Shown here: in pieces, positions 1 through 10,029 of the stretch | Position numbering within the stretch: position 1 is the stretch's first letter | Layout of the letters: the number at the start of each line of letters is the position of its first letter | Origin: Bdellovibrionales bacterium | GTDB lineage: Bacteria; Bdellovibrionota; Bdellovibrionia; Bdellovibrionales; Bdellovibrionaceae | Length of the DNA: 64,000 bases | NCBI GenBank assembly: GCA_016713585.1 | Contig: JADJOV010000002.1 | Coordinates: forward strand, 434,001-498,000 | Direction of reading: 5' to 3' | The notes under the pieces: generated by a model | Seen by the model: only the letters and a program-made list of their open reading frames with translations | Databases searched by the model: none | What the model was told of the DNA's origin: nothing | Program-made: the position numbers and the translations under genes

Positions 1-1
1 A

Positions 2-976
2 TTTCCCTTCGATTCAGCAAAGAGCGCCTTTATCGGTCGAGGGCCAGAAAATGAAATTTGTTTGTCCAATGATCCAAGGATAAGTCGTCAACATGCTGAA
101 ATTAAGCAGCTCAGTGGGCAGTTCTACATTGTCAATCTCAGCCACAAAAATTTTGTCCTTGTCGATGGCGAGCAAATCGACACAGAAATGCTAAGTCAAA
201 ATTCAACTATTCAGATTGGTGAATCAGAGCTTAAATTTACCGCTGACTTTCCAAATCTTTCGCTTGATCTGAATCCTGGACAGAAACCTCCAGTGGCAAA
301 TCCGGTCAGTCCAATTCTTAAGAACAATGCAGAGCAAAGGCCAGATTACAAACCCGCCCCTCAACAAGGGGGTCCCAGCCTGCCCCGCGCCCATAGTCGA
401 AGTGCCGGAGGGGCTAGCCCCTCATCGAGACCGGCTGGCATGAGCTCCCGTACCAAATTCTATGGGATTCTTGCGGTCGTCGGTATCATTGGATATTTTG
501 TGTTTTCCGGAGGTAAGAAAGAAACTAAACCAAATCGCCCCTTCAGAGGATCACCGGCAGTTGCTAGCAATATTCAACCTTCAATCGCCAATACCAAGAG
601 AATGGACCAGAATCTTGCTAGACTTAATGATCCCACCTATCGGCGAGCCCAAGAAAACTACATTAAGGGTTTTCGTGAATTTCGCCAAGCCCACTACGCT
701 CGAGCCAAAGACTACTTTCAGATTGTTCTAAGTTTAAATCCCAACCATGATCTGGCAAAAAGATACTATCAATTGTAGCTCGTCAAGTTCGACGAACTAG
801 TTCAGGCCAATATCAATCAGGGATTAAAATACAGAGAACGAAGAAACTATAAACTTTGCCAGGCCAGCATGACGAATGTTCTTATTATGATTCAGAACAA
901 CAAGTCGCATCCACAGTATGCCGAGGCCAATCAATATTTCCAAGAGTGCAGCAAGGCTGTAGAGGGTCGATACTGA
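2..976 (+). CDS. FHA-domain membrane protein with TPR-like tail (5' partial, in-frame stop)
   Basis: The reading frame is open from the window edge, so the start lies upstream. An FHA phosphothreonine-binding domain covers about 2-230; its core (IGRG, then S-R-x-H) is present. A proline-rich linker follows, then one transmembrane helix near 458-508 and a C-terminal helical, TPR-like segment. A TAG at 776-778 interrupts the frame, but the same frame continues cleanly for 65 more codons to TGA at 974-976, which overlaps the ATG of the next FHA gene. The TAG is therefore probably a base error or a point nonsense mutation. The likely role is a membrane-anchored signalling scaffold that reads Thr phosphorylation. 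The family assignment is firm; the partner is unknown. Confidence 0.75.
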
Positions 977-2744
977 TGACTCATCTTAAAATCACCCTTC
1001 AAGGTCAGATCGTCAAAGAAATTCCCCTCAACCCTGAACGTGAGTATTTAGCAGGTCGAGCCGAGAATTGTGACATCGTTCTTCAAGGTGATAAAGGAAT
1101 TTCTCGTGAACACTTCAAACTCGCTTTCGAGGGTGGCACCTGGCAATTAAAAATCCTTTCACGGTTTGGCGAGATGTATAGTGCAGGAAGAAAACTTCAG
1201 GATTCACCTCTTAGCCCACCAACTGCATTTCAATTAGCCCAATATAACTTCGAGATGACCAATGACTTGACTTCTTCCCCTCAAGAAAAAGGCAAGGGTT
1301 TTAACAATTTCGATGATAGAACCGTCGTCGGTGTTGCTCCTAGCGTACCTTATATTAGAGTATTGGATGCTCAGAATCAGACGAAATCGATTATTCGCCT
1401 TGAGGGAGGTGATTCATGGACTGCGGGTCGAGAATCTCAAGCCCAAATTCTAATCGACGATGCGCGAGTGAGCCGCAAACAGTTCGAAATTCGCCGCCAA
1501 GGAATGAATTTTTTTATCCTAGATCCAGGTAGTGTTAATGGAACTTTCGTCAACGGAAATGCACTATCACCTAAGAAAGAGACCCCACTTCATTCTGGGG
1601 ATGCAATCGCTGTTTTAGAAAACTATTTTTGTTTTGAACTTCATGATCCTGACTTTAAAAGACGCCTCGACCTTCTCAAAGAATTACCACCCCCAATGAT
1701 TTCAGGGACCGCCACGGGCGCCGCATCAGGTTCTTTGGGGCATGGAATTCAGGCTTTTTCGAATGCGCCTTCCGATGGCTTGGCTGATTCAACACCGCCT
1801 CCGACCCCGCATTTAGGCACCCCCCAGATGGGACATGAAATGGGCTCCTATTTGGGTTCTTTTCAATATGGCTCGACGGATCAACAGAACGGTCTGCCAC
1901 CAAAGTTAGGTCCCAAAAAATTCGACTTCAAAAAAAATCGGCCGAAAATTATTTTAGGCGCAGTCGCTTTGATTCTGCTCGTTTATCTTTTTGGATCTGA
2001 CGATGGCTCCTCCGGTCCGGCAAAACCAAATTCAAAGGTCGCCTTGGATCCATTCAGCAAATTGACCCCCTGACCAGCAGGCACTCGTCAAGCAATCCTA
2101 TCAGCTTGCAAAGAACTATTATATGCAGGGGCGTTATGAGTCCTCAAGAGGAGAGCTTGTAAAAATAAAGGAATTTGTGCCTGAGTATTTGGACAGTGAA
2201 AGTCTCGCGAAACTCATTGAGCAGGGAATCTATATTCAACAAGAGACCATCAGAGTCGAAAGATTGGAAAAAGAAAAAGTCGAAAGAGAACAAAAAATCA
2301 ACGAGCGAGCTGCGGCATGCGAAAAGAAAATAAATTCGAATATGACCACCGAAATGATGGACGAATGTTTGGCTGACGTTGTTCAGTTTGACCCAAACCA
2401 CTCCAAAATTTTGGCCTTAAAGGCCCGTGTGGAGCAAATTGTAACCGACCAGGCTATAAAGCAAACCCAACGAGGTGAGTATTTGGCGCGAGTCGCTCAG
2501 CTTAGAGCTATCTTTGCTAAGGCAGAAAAAGTATATAACACCGATGGCCCATGCCGAACTGAAAAAGCAAATGATGCCCATTTTTCAAGAAGGCATCATT
2601 GAGGAAAACTTTGGAAACGTGTTTGGCGGTGATGGTAAATCAGGGGCCATGGAAAAATGGCGAAAGATTATTGAACTTGATGTGCCCGACGGAGAGTACT
2701 ACCGCAAGGCCGCTATTAAAATCAGAAAATATGGGACCCTCTAA
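976..2744 (+). CDS. Membrane protein with two FHA domains (two frame breaks)
   Basis: The ATG at 976 overlaps the stop of the upstream FHA gene. Two FHA domains are visible: one around residues 10-85 (AGRAENCDIV, ISREH) and one around 165-235 (TAGRES, VSRKQF, GTFVNG). A proline/glycine-rich linker, one transmembrane helix near residues 335-350 and a charged helical C-terminal region follow. The frame breaks near 2066 (one extra C in a run of five) and near 2547 (one extra C). Correcting both gives one protein of about 588 residues ending with TAA at 2742-2744, which overlaps the next ATG. Together with its neighbours it forms an FHA-FHA-PP2C signalling operon. The substrate or partner cannot be read from the sequence. 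Confidence 0.75.
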
Positions 2745-3387
2745 TGGAGTTGAGTGAACGCTCCTACAGTACTTCGATTTTTCGCCCAAAACCAATCATA
2801 CATTGGGAAGCCCAAAATCAGCTTCTTATAGTGGCTACAAATTGGGGTTCGGCAGAGTCTGTCCAAAAAATCATTGCCGGAATCACTAAATATGTAACCG
2901 CCACCCAAGATGATGTTGAGGTCACAACGCCCTTTGCATCTTTGACCCAATTCACGCCGCAAACAAACTCCCTTCGAGTTGCCTGCCAGATAGTTAACGA
3001 GATGATCTATCGGGGCGACAATAAAAATGAGTTTGTCGGGGGAACCGAGCTTTGTCTTCTGTTTAGGGAGAAATCTCAGCTCTCTTGGCTCCAAGTTGGT
3101 CAGCCACATATTTTTGTTAAGCGCAAAAACACTGCGCTTCAACCCCTCGCTATTGCTCCCGATCTAAGCTTCGATTGCCCCCCTGAGCAAACAGATCTAA
3201 TCCCGCTACCTAAAGACTTGATCGGAGTGGAATCAACCTGTACACCCCTCGTCGGAAACTTTCTCATTTATCCTGGAGACGAAGTTCTCTTAGTTTCTCG
3301 TTCAGAGATTCCAAAGAAATCACTCAAACCCTGAGTCAGCAATATCCGAAAAGCCCCTTCTGGGTTGGATTGCTGAAAACGGATTGA
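2744..3387 (+). CDS. PP2C-like serine/threonine phosphatase-related protein (frame break near the end)
   Basis: The ATG overlaps the stop codon of the double-FHA gene. The protein has PP2C-like features: a central GG-T-E-L segment with a strand pattern, then a late GDEVLLVSRSEIP segment like the GD-x-hhhhTDG motif of PP2C enzymes. The canonical acidic metal ligands are not all obvious, so it may be a divergent or regulatory PP2C fold. As written the frame stops at 3334. Adding one G near 3315 extends it by about 18 natural-looking residues to TGA at 3385-3387, just before the end of the convergent sulfatase-like gene. The pairing with FHA proteins suggests reversal of Ser/Thr phosphorylation; no kinase is in the window. 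Confidence 0.5.
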
Positions 3388-3404
3388 TTAGTGAGTCATC
3401 ACAT

Positions 3405-5289
3405 CTAAAGAACCTCGTCAGCCGAGGCCTTCCGTTGCGTCTTTCGAAAAAGCTGACTTCGCAATTTTTGGTTCTCTGGTAGAGCCAGAAAATCTCGAAA
3501 AGACTTGGCCACGAGGCTTCCAAGTGCCGCGGATCAAACCGATCCCCAAGAGCTAAATCATAACGTCGAATGGCGTCCCGCATAACCGAAATTTCATAGA
3601 ATCTTCAAATTCTCGCAAGGGATCGTTCTTTATTTTCTCAAGAAGAAACCGGCTAAACAAAGGATCCTCGCAATTTCGGATTTCCTTAGCCGTAATATCT
3701 TTTTTTGCCGCCAATTCGAAGCACTTATGAGGTAGAGTTCCAAAGGATATTGCATCTGGGCGCACTTGAGATAGGTTTATCCGTCCTTGTGATAGGTGTA
3801 TCCGAGCCAACTGAATCAGCAACGTATCATTTCGCTCGCTTCCTAGATCTAGAACCGTCTGCCAATCTCCGCTTTCCATAGCCATTCTCAATGTCAAAGC
3901 CAGAATTTCTTTCTGATTTGGAAAATCATGACGAAGTCTGTAGATTGATTTCATCAGGTCCATAGATGCGGTAGAATCAATCCAAAGAGTGTAGGGAATT
4001 TGAAGAATCTCCTCTCGCCAACTCGCGAGCCTTCCCGTCATGGCTTTCTTTCCGCCTGGATGGAATCCAATTTTTTCCAATTCTCGAGCTAAGGTTTTTA
4101 CATATTCAACTTCATATTCGCTCTTCCTTAGCGGCATGACTTCATAATTATCTAATAGCAAGTTAAAAACCCTAGGCGTCAGACCGGCGTTGAATGAATA
4201 AAGTCTGTGGCTAGTCACGATCGCTGCGCGATTCCAAGAAGAATTCTCAACCCAGGGCTCCCAAAAGCTTTCAATCAACAAAGGTCTTGGCTTGTAATCA
4301 GAAATCACCGGCGAAATGAGATCCTTTCCCAAGGCGATCACTGGCCAAGCCGCTACCTGCGAAAGGCTCCTTTGACCAACAATAATCTCCTGAATGGTCT
4401 TTCCCACGTCGGCCAAATTGACCTCTCGGTCAACCTTCCACGGGGGAGCGACCCGTCGATATCCATCAACCTGGGAGGGTTTAATAAATAAACCAACCTC
4501 CGTATTCGCGCTAAAGAGATTATTTCCCTTCAATGTCTTTTGGGATCCATTTTCTGATCTCCCATGGAGTCCAACCAAAATAATCATCGTCTCTTTCCAG
4601 CGCTTGGAATTTTCTAGAAACTGAAAAAGACTGAAAAGATTTCCATTCAACTCATCGAGCTGAGCCTCAAATGAAGTCGTTCGAGACAGGCTAAAATCTT
4701 CCCGTGTTTCTACCGTGACATAGGCTAAGTCAGGAATGTAAAAAAAGGCCAAAAACGGATTTTCTTCAGCATCATCCTTATACCATTCTTTGAAGTCCGT
4801 GAGGCTTCGTTTAAAGGGTTTATGTACTTCAGCTGGACTGATACTCCACACATCGTCGAAATACTCAAAACCTTGATGAAGGCCCGTTTTTCGGAAGACT
4901 GGAGCACCACCTGAAAAAAAGGAAGTTCTCCATTGGTGAGCAACAGCCTCCTCGGGAATCGTCAGAAGCTCAGCCTTTAAACTCTGCCCTGAGTTATACC
5001 TAAGTCCGTGTTGAAAGGGGTACTGGCCTGTGACAAGACTCGCCAGCGCTGGAACGGTCATCGTTGATGTTGTGTACGCGTGGGTAAAGCGAATGAACTC
5101 ACGACAGACTTTCAACCACCCAGAGGCCTGAGTTTCAAGTTGTTCTTGATTACAAACCACCTCATTCACCGAAAAATCATCAATAGCTATGACAATCACT
5201 GCGGGTGGTTTGGAATTCTGACAGGACCAAAGGCCGAGACTCGTCACTCCAATTGAAAAAAATAAAAAACATCTCCTTAGACTTTCCAT
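3405..5289 (-). CDS. Sulfatase-like (alkaline phosphatase superfamily) lipoprotein (two frame breaks)
   Basis: The start at 5289 was chosen because it gives a lipoprotein signal peptide ending LGLWSC, with the lipidated cysteine near residue 23. The mature protein starts with a metal-binding IAIDD motif. A T-V-P-A-L-A-S-L-V-T-G segment then places Thr where sulfatases have the formylglycine Cys, as in phosphoglycerol and phosphoethanolamine transferases. The C-terminal third is helical and TPR-like. The frame breaks near 3590 and near 3465; repairing both extends the protein to a basic tail ending with a stop at 3405-3407. It probably acts in the periplasm on a phosphorylated or sulfated lipid or glycan. 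The exact substrate is not determinable. Confidence 0.7.
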
Positions 5290-5371
5290 ATCTTGACCTG
5301 ACCTTTGCCCTCCAGAGATAATGACATCGTCAACGTTGTCATTTAATGGGTCGTACTTCAATGAGGTTCTC

Positions 5372-6001
5372 ATGTTTGCTGAAAAGATTTTTGCAATTGC
5401 TCATGTTATGGATCAAGGGGTTCTTTGGTTGCTATTGGCCCTGAGTGTTATAAGCTTGGGAATGATTTTTGAGCGATTTTTTGCTCTCAGAAAGGTCTCT
5501 TCTGAGTCCCAGCGGGTTCGCCTCCGCGTGAAGGTGGCTCTTCAAAACAACAGCGTCGAAGATATCGAAGACCTTGCCAAGGACCCAAATTCACTTGAAG
5601 GTCGGATTGCAGGCTATGCTTTGAGACACATAAAAGAATCCGGAAGCCGAGGTTTGGAAGAATTTTTCAATACCTTTGCTCTCAATGAGAAACCAGAACT
5701 TGAAAAATTTTTGGGTTTTCTTGCCACCGTTGGCTCTAATGCACCATACATCGGACTGTTCGGAACTGTGCTCGGAATCATGAAAGCCTTCAATGACCTC
5801 TCAACAGCTTCGGAGGCCGGGCAGCAGACAGTGATGGCTGGAATTTCAGTTGCCCTCGTTGCGACAGCAGCTGGTCTATTTGTGGCTATTCCTGCGGTCG
5901 TTTTTTACAATTATTATTCTAAACAGGTTCGAGGAATCTTTCAGAATCTAGAAAGCGTCAGAGAACTTTGTATGAGCTACGCCAAGAAAAAAGGAATATA
6001 A
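5372..6001 (+). CDS. ExbB/TolQ/MotA family proton-channel protein
   Basis: An ATG at 5372 with GAGG about 6 bases upstream gives a 209-residue protein. It has an N-terminal transmembrane helix (about residues 13-32), a cytoplasmic helical loop, and two further helices around 125-185. These contain the conserved GTVLGIMKAF and VALVATAAGLFVAIPAV segments of the ExbB/TolQ family. These inner-membrane pentamers use the proton motive force with an ExbD/TolR partner, which is encoded 6 bases downstream. No TonB or TolA is adjacent, so the driven system (TonB-like transport, Tol-Pal or gliding-type) cannot be decided here. It is divergent from the sulfatase-like gene across an 82-base gap. Confidence 0.9.
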   Translation: MFAEKIFAIAHVMDQGVLWLLLALSVISLGMIFERFFALRKVSSESQRVRLRVKVALQNNSVEDIEDLAKDPNSLEGRIAGYALRHIKESGSRGLEEFFNTFALNEKPELEKFLGFLATVGSNAPYIGLFGTVLGIMKAFNDLSTASEAGQQTVMAGISVALVATAAGLFVAIPAVVFYNYYSKQVRGIFQNLESVRELCMSYAKKKGI

Positions 6002-6007
6002 TTTTTT

Positions 6008-6427
6008 ATGGCAATGAAATACGAGACCGGTGATAATGAGGTTATTGCGGATATTAACGTTGTTCCTTTGGTCGATATCGTCTTGGTTGTTTTAATTATT
6101 TTTATGGTTACTGCCCCAATGTTTATTAAGCCGACGATTAACGTTAACCTTCCCAAAGCGGTGAGCGGTGATAAAACGACTCCGAGCAAATTGAGCCTAG
6201 CTATCACTGCAGATGGGCGCATTAATCTCAATGGAAATTTCGTTGATGAAAACGCGGTCTCCGCCAAGGCGGCCGAAGAGCTCTCTCGAAATCCTGAAAT
6301 TCAGGCGATTATTTCGGCCGACAAAGATGTTCCCCACGGAAAAGTGATTGCACTGCTAGACATTGTTAAGAATGTCGGCGTCAAGAAGTTCGCGATTTCC
6401 ATAGAAAAAGCTGTTATCCAACGATGA
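6008..6427 (+). CDS. ExbD/TolR family biopolymer transport protein
   Basis: This 139-residue protein has one transmembrane helix at about residues 20-40 preceded by INVVPLVDIVLVVL. The Asp in this helix is the conserved proton-carrying residue of ExbD/TolR. The periplasmic part (about 45-139) has the usual alternating fold, including ISADKDVPHGKVIALLDIVK. The gene follows the ExbB/TolQ gene after 6 bases, so the two form a stator operon. The end at 6427 lies only 5 bases from the end of the convergent lipoprotein gene, and no hairpin terminator is evident between them. Confidence 0.9.
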   Translation: MAMKYETGDNEVIADINVVPLVDIVLVVLIIFMVTAPMFIKPTINVNLPKAVSGDKTTPSKLSLAITADGRINLNGNFVDENAVSAKAAEELSRNPEIQAIISADKDVPHGKVIALLDIVKNVGVKKFAISIEKAVIQR

Positions 6428-6432
6428 AAAGG

Positions 6433-7650
6433 TTATCCATCATTAAGAGGAGGTCGTGGCGTACTTGAACCATCCACAGGCACGTCTCGAACCCAGCGAC
6501 AGGTGTTGCTTACAAACCGCCAGCGAGCATTCTTACATTCCATAGTGACCGCTCCCTCACGATGATACCCGCACCCATTTGAGTTCCCACAACCATAAAG
6601 TCCGTACTCGCCACTAGCTTGTCCAGGATTACTCGATGCCGAATTGATGTTTGGAATCTGGGATCCACAAAGGCTCGGGAATGGAACGCTTTGCTGGAAG
6701 GTTGCCGCCGGCATATCGTACACAATCGTGATTGGATAATACTTTGGGTATGAAGTCATGTAAGAAATAGCGTCGTTGCCTGCGGAAATCAAAAAGGTCC
6801 CTCTGACATTTTGAAACATTTCAACCAAATTGCTGCCGTAAGAATTGCCCCCCGTATACATAACGTAACTGCCGGCTGCACAGAGGCCTGCAGGATCTGC
6901 CACAGAGATCGTCGCTACTGTGCTCGTCAGCGCTTGAGGAATCCTCGAAGAATCTTTCACAACCACTTTGTAGCGTCCATCTCGACTGTAGGAATCCATC
7001 ATTCCCCGACAGCTATAGCTGGTACTGCAACCAAGTCCATAATTAGAGCCACCCTCTGTTACAGCTTGATCGTCCTTGTACCATTGAAAGGAATAGGGCG
7101 GAGTCCCCCCAGCCAAAGAAACCTCAAGGTCAAAAAAGCCATTCCATTCCACTTGGACTGATTTCGGTTGAGCTATAAATCGGAAGACCTTGGAGCTTCC
7201 GCTATCTCCGGTTCCCACTTGGCCACCGCCAAGAATAGGGCCCTGACTACCACCTGTACTACCCGCACCACTTCCTCCCCCAAGGATCGCTCCGCCAGAG
7301 GATTGAGAAACTCCCGAATTTGTGCCTCCGCCCAAGATGGCAGAGTTCGGTGCCCGACCCTGTGAACCCGCGCCACCCTGGCCGCCACCAAGATTAGTGC
7401 TTCCATTCCCACCAGGTAGTATTGCAGCTGACCCCGCAGAGCTCTGATCATTTGCTGAAGAAGAGGATGCTGTACTCGCGGGACAACCCTCACCCCCAGA
7501 TCCGGCTTCGCAAGTTGGGCTCATCTTACAGTTCTGAAAACTAACCAAGAGAATTGCGATTCCTAACGAGATCGAACCAAACCGGTGATGCCGATGCACC
7601 CAAGATCTCAGGTTGAACCAGATATTCAACTGTCTAACGTTGGTTTCCAT
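6433..7650 (-). CDS. Glycine-rich repeat lipoprotein with Ig-like domain
   Basis: The ATG at 7650 was preferred over an upstream in-frame start because it places a hydrophobic helix and a lipobox-like VSFQNC at the correct distance. The mature protein begins with a Ser/Gly low-complexity stretch carrying four spaced ILGGG/ILPGG-type motifs. An Ig-like or PKD-like segment follows (PPYSFQWYKD; about residues 170-250). The cysteine-rich C-terminal domain (about 255-405) has many Tyr, Asn and Gly residues. The likely location is the outer membrane or cell surface. The function is unknown. Convergent with exbD. Confidence 0.65.
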   Translation of the reverse strand: METNVRQLNIWFNLRSWVHRHHRFGSISLGIAILLVSFQNCKMSPTCEAGSGGEGCPASTASSSSANDQSSAGSAAILPGGNGSTNLGGGQGGAGSQGRAPNSAILGGGTNSGVSQSSGGAILGGGSGAGSTGGSQGPILGGGQVGTGDSGSSKVFRFIAQPKSVQVEWNGFFDLEVSLAGGTPPYSFQWYKDDQAVTEGGSNYGLGCSTSYSCRGMMDSYSRDGRYKVVVKDSSRIPQALTSTVATISVADPAGLCAAGSYVMYTGGNSYGSNLVEMFQNVRGTFLISAGNDAISYMTSYPKYYPITIVYDMPAATFQQSVPFPSLCGSQIPNINSASSNPGQASGEYGLYGCGNSNGCGYHREGAVTMECKNARWRFVSNTCRWVRDVPVDGSSTPRPPLNDG

Positions 7651-7841
7651 ATTTTGTTTTCCCCGCTGTATTTTTACCAGCAATTTTGAGACCGCCTTAT
7701 GACCATCTGGTCGGCACTTCATTGGCAACCGTTTAGCCAGCGTCTAAACATCAATCACATTTTCTCAAATGGATTCGGCTCATTTTGATCCATAAGTTTG
7801 GGCCTCAAGGCCTGTCAAAATTTTGCCGATGGCTACTAGGT

Positions 7842-8474
7842 ATGAATCAACATGATCACGGCCATCCGATATCGAATCTTCTATTGACAGGAATGATCTT
7901 ATCCGTCGCAGCTGGCGGACTTATCAGTTGGTTCAGTTGGGGCGATGACATTTCAGCAGCGAAGGCGCACAAAGTAGCAGCAGCTTCTATCAAAGAACTC
8001 AGTCAAGGGCTCGCAGGGGCCTCGACAACAGTCGCGGCCGAAAAAAATGCCAGAGTTCCCTCTAGCATCAACAAAGCTCTCACTAGATCCATTTCTGCAC
8101 CACAAAGTCAGGGTATTGATTTGCTGGTTAAATATGATTTGAATTGCGCGCCATTAAAAATGAGCTCGATCAATCCCACCCAATCACAATCATCTCTCAC
8201 TCGAGGCCCTCAGAATTTTGGTCGACTTGTTGTTCGTGGCGGCTTTGTGCAACTTCACGGAAAAGCCTGCCTCAAGCTAAAAGACAAATCCTCACCCATA
8301 ATCACAAACCTGACGAATGGGTTTCAGGGAGCCTTCTTCAGGTCAGGTCAAGGACACTATAAAACCGACCTCATTCAACTCAATGAAGGTGAAAATAAAA
8401 TTCAAGTTGAGTTCCAGAATTCCGCTGGAAAAAAATCTGACCTTTCATTTTTGGTGATTTCGCATCGCATATAG
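7842..8474 (+). CDS. Unknown exported or membrane-anchored protein
   Basis: The protein is about 210 residues from the ATG at 7842; an in-frame TTG at 7785 would add 19. One hydrophobic helix lies near the N-terminus (NLLLTGMILSVAAGGLISWF), followed by an Ala/Ser-rich linker. A C-terminal beta-rich module (about residues 130-210) contains VQLHGKAC and LNEGENKIQVEF, similar to Ig-like modules found in exported proteins. The topology suggests a periplasmic or surface protein tethered to the inner membrane. No ribosome binding site clearly decides the start. I do not recognise the family. Confidence 0.55.
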   Translation: MNQHDHGHPISNLLLTGMILSVAAGGLISWFSWGDDISAAKAHKVAAASIKELSQGLAGASTTVAAEKNARVPSSINKALTRSISAPQSQGIDLLVKYDLNCAPLKMSSINPTQSQSSLTRGPQNFGRLVVRGGFVQLHGKACLKLKDKSSPIITNLTNGFQGAFFRSGQGHYKTDLIQLNEGENKIQVEFQNSAGKKSDLSFLVISHRI

Positions 8475-8535
8475 TCTCACATTTTAACCATAAAATATTG
8501 CCTAACGCGATGCACACACGTCATTCTCCCTGACG

Positions 8536-9198
8536 ATGATTGAACCCATGTTATCCCAGCTGCATTTAAAGAAGCGATCTGACCTTCATTTGGCCCGAAA
8601 GGTCTGGCATGTGATCACTGTATTTTGATGTTTTTAACCTACAGGTACACTCCTGATCTAGTATCCAAGTCCATTCTGGTTATAGCCTCCTGCATTTTTT
8701 GTTCCCGTCGATATCTTCCGCCATAAGTTTTCTGCCCTGAATGATTTTCTCGTTCATTTCTTTCGACCTGTTTTGCGGGTCAACGAAGTCAATCGTCTAG
8801 CGGGGACCACTTATTTGTTGATTGGCGTAATGCTTGTGACTTTTTTGCTGCCACGCCCGATAGTCTCATTAACTCTTCTCTTCTTGGCCTTTGCAGACCC
8901 TTTCGCGAGTTTCATTGGGATTCGCTACGGAAAAGATAAGATCTTTGGACAAAAAACCATTCAGGGTTTTATGGCCGCCTATCTAGTTTGTTTTTTATGC
9001 AGTCTAATCTTTCTCTATTCAACAAGCGTCCCTCAAGATCGTTTGATTGTGTTCAGTCTTTTTGCCGGACTGATTGGAGCTTTAGCCGAGCTCGTTCCTG
9101 TTGGAAATCTTGACGACAATCTGACTCTCCCCGTTCTGAGTGGAGCCGGATTGTATGTTTTGTTTATTATTTTCGGGTTTCTTGAAACCGTATTCTAG
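8536..9198 (+). CDS. Diacylglycerol/polyprenol kinase-like membrane protein (CdsA-related, two frame breaks)
   Basis: The second half reads intact from 8773 and has VNRLAGTTYLL, FADPFASFIGIRYGK and LVPVGNLDDNLTLPV, typical of the bacterial SEC59/DGK1-like integral membrane family related to phosphatidate cytidylyltransferase. The first half is recovered in two other frames: ATG 8536, then a break near 8627 (one T missing) and one near 8698 (one T extra in a run of six). The corrected protein is about 220 residues with several transmembrane helices. Its position just before pssA suggests phospholipid head-group metabolism. Substrate (diacylglycerol, polyprenol or phosphatidate) is undetermined. 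Confidence 0.7.
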
Positions 9199-9212
9199 GG
9201 TGGGCTCATAAT

Positions 9213-10027
9213 ATGACTGAAATTGGAAGTACTGAGGACCAGGGACGTCGATGGGGAATGTACATATACATTCTTCCAAATCTAATGACGACTGGAAATC
9301 TTTTCTGTGGTTTTTTTGCCTCGATTCAAGCTATCCAAGGACGCTTTGTTTGGTCGGCCTACGCCATCGTCGTTGCAGCAATATTTGATCAATTGGATGG
9401 TCGCTTGGCTCGAATCACTCGCTCGACAAGTAAATTTGGTGCCGAATATGATTCTTTATGCGATCTAGTGAGTTTTGGCATGGCCCCTGCAATTATGATG
9501 TTTGAATGGTCCCTTCGGCCCTTTGGTCGACTCGGTTGGGTCGCCTGTTTTCTTTATGTCGCATGTGGAGCGCTTCGCCTAGCTCGCTTTAATGTTCAAC
9601 ACGGCATTGTAGAAAAGAGTTATTTCCAAGGGCTCCCTATTCCTATGGCGGCTGGAATTATTGCCTCGGCTGTTCTATTTTTACCGAGCTCGATTGGAAT
9701 CCAAGTGAAAATTGGTTCCTGCTTGGCCTCATGACCCTGCTAGCTTTTGTTATGGTCAGCTCGTTTCGCTATCGAAGTTTTAAAGATATCGATCTTAAGG
9801 AACGCCTTCATTTTCAATATTTAATTTTAGGCCTGATTGTCTTTGTGGTCGTGATACTCAAGCATGAAATCATGCTTTTCGTCCTGTTCACCCTCTATGC
9901 GGGCCTTGGAACTGCTTTTGGGTTTTTTCGCCTAGGCAAGAGTGTTCGAAAAATGCGACCCAACGCCTATGCCCCGGCCAAAACTGATGAAAACGATTTA
10001 GTTGAAGAAAGAAAGGAACAGATTTAA
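9213..10027 (+). CDS. pssA: CDP-diacylglycerol-serine O-phosphatidyltransferase (one frame break)
   Basis: This is an inner-membrane enzyme that makes phosphatidylserine from CDP-diacylglycerol and serine. The CDP-alcohol phosphatidyltransferase signature D-G-x2-A-R-x8-G-x3-D-x3-D is complete (DQLDGRLAR, then GAEYDSLCD; residues about 64-90). The frame breaks near 9712; the second frame (from about 9715) continues with WFLLGLM and further helices to the end at 10027. The corrected length of about 271 residues is normal for the class II PssA family. An AGGGTGG-like ribosome binding site precedes the ATG, and the gene follows the DGK-like gene by 14 bases. asd follows 2 bases after the stop. 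Confidence 0.88.
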
Positions 10028-10029
10028 AA

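Noticed and set aside
3320..3583. Separate small minus-strand gene at the end of the sulfatase-like gene
   Set aside because: Its start and composition are better explained as the continuation of the sulfatase-like protein after a one-base break near 3590.
7173..7493. Minus-strand Arg/Val-rich frame inside the glycine-rich lipoprotein gene
   Set aside because: It is a shifted reading of the repeat region, which lacks stops because of its low-complexity composition.
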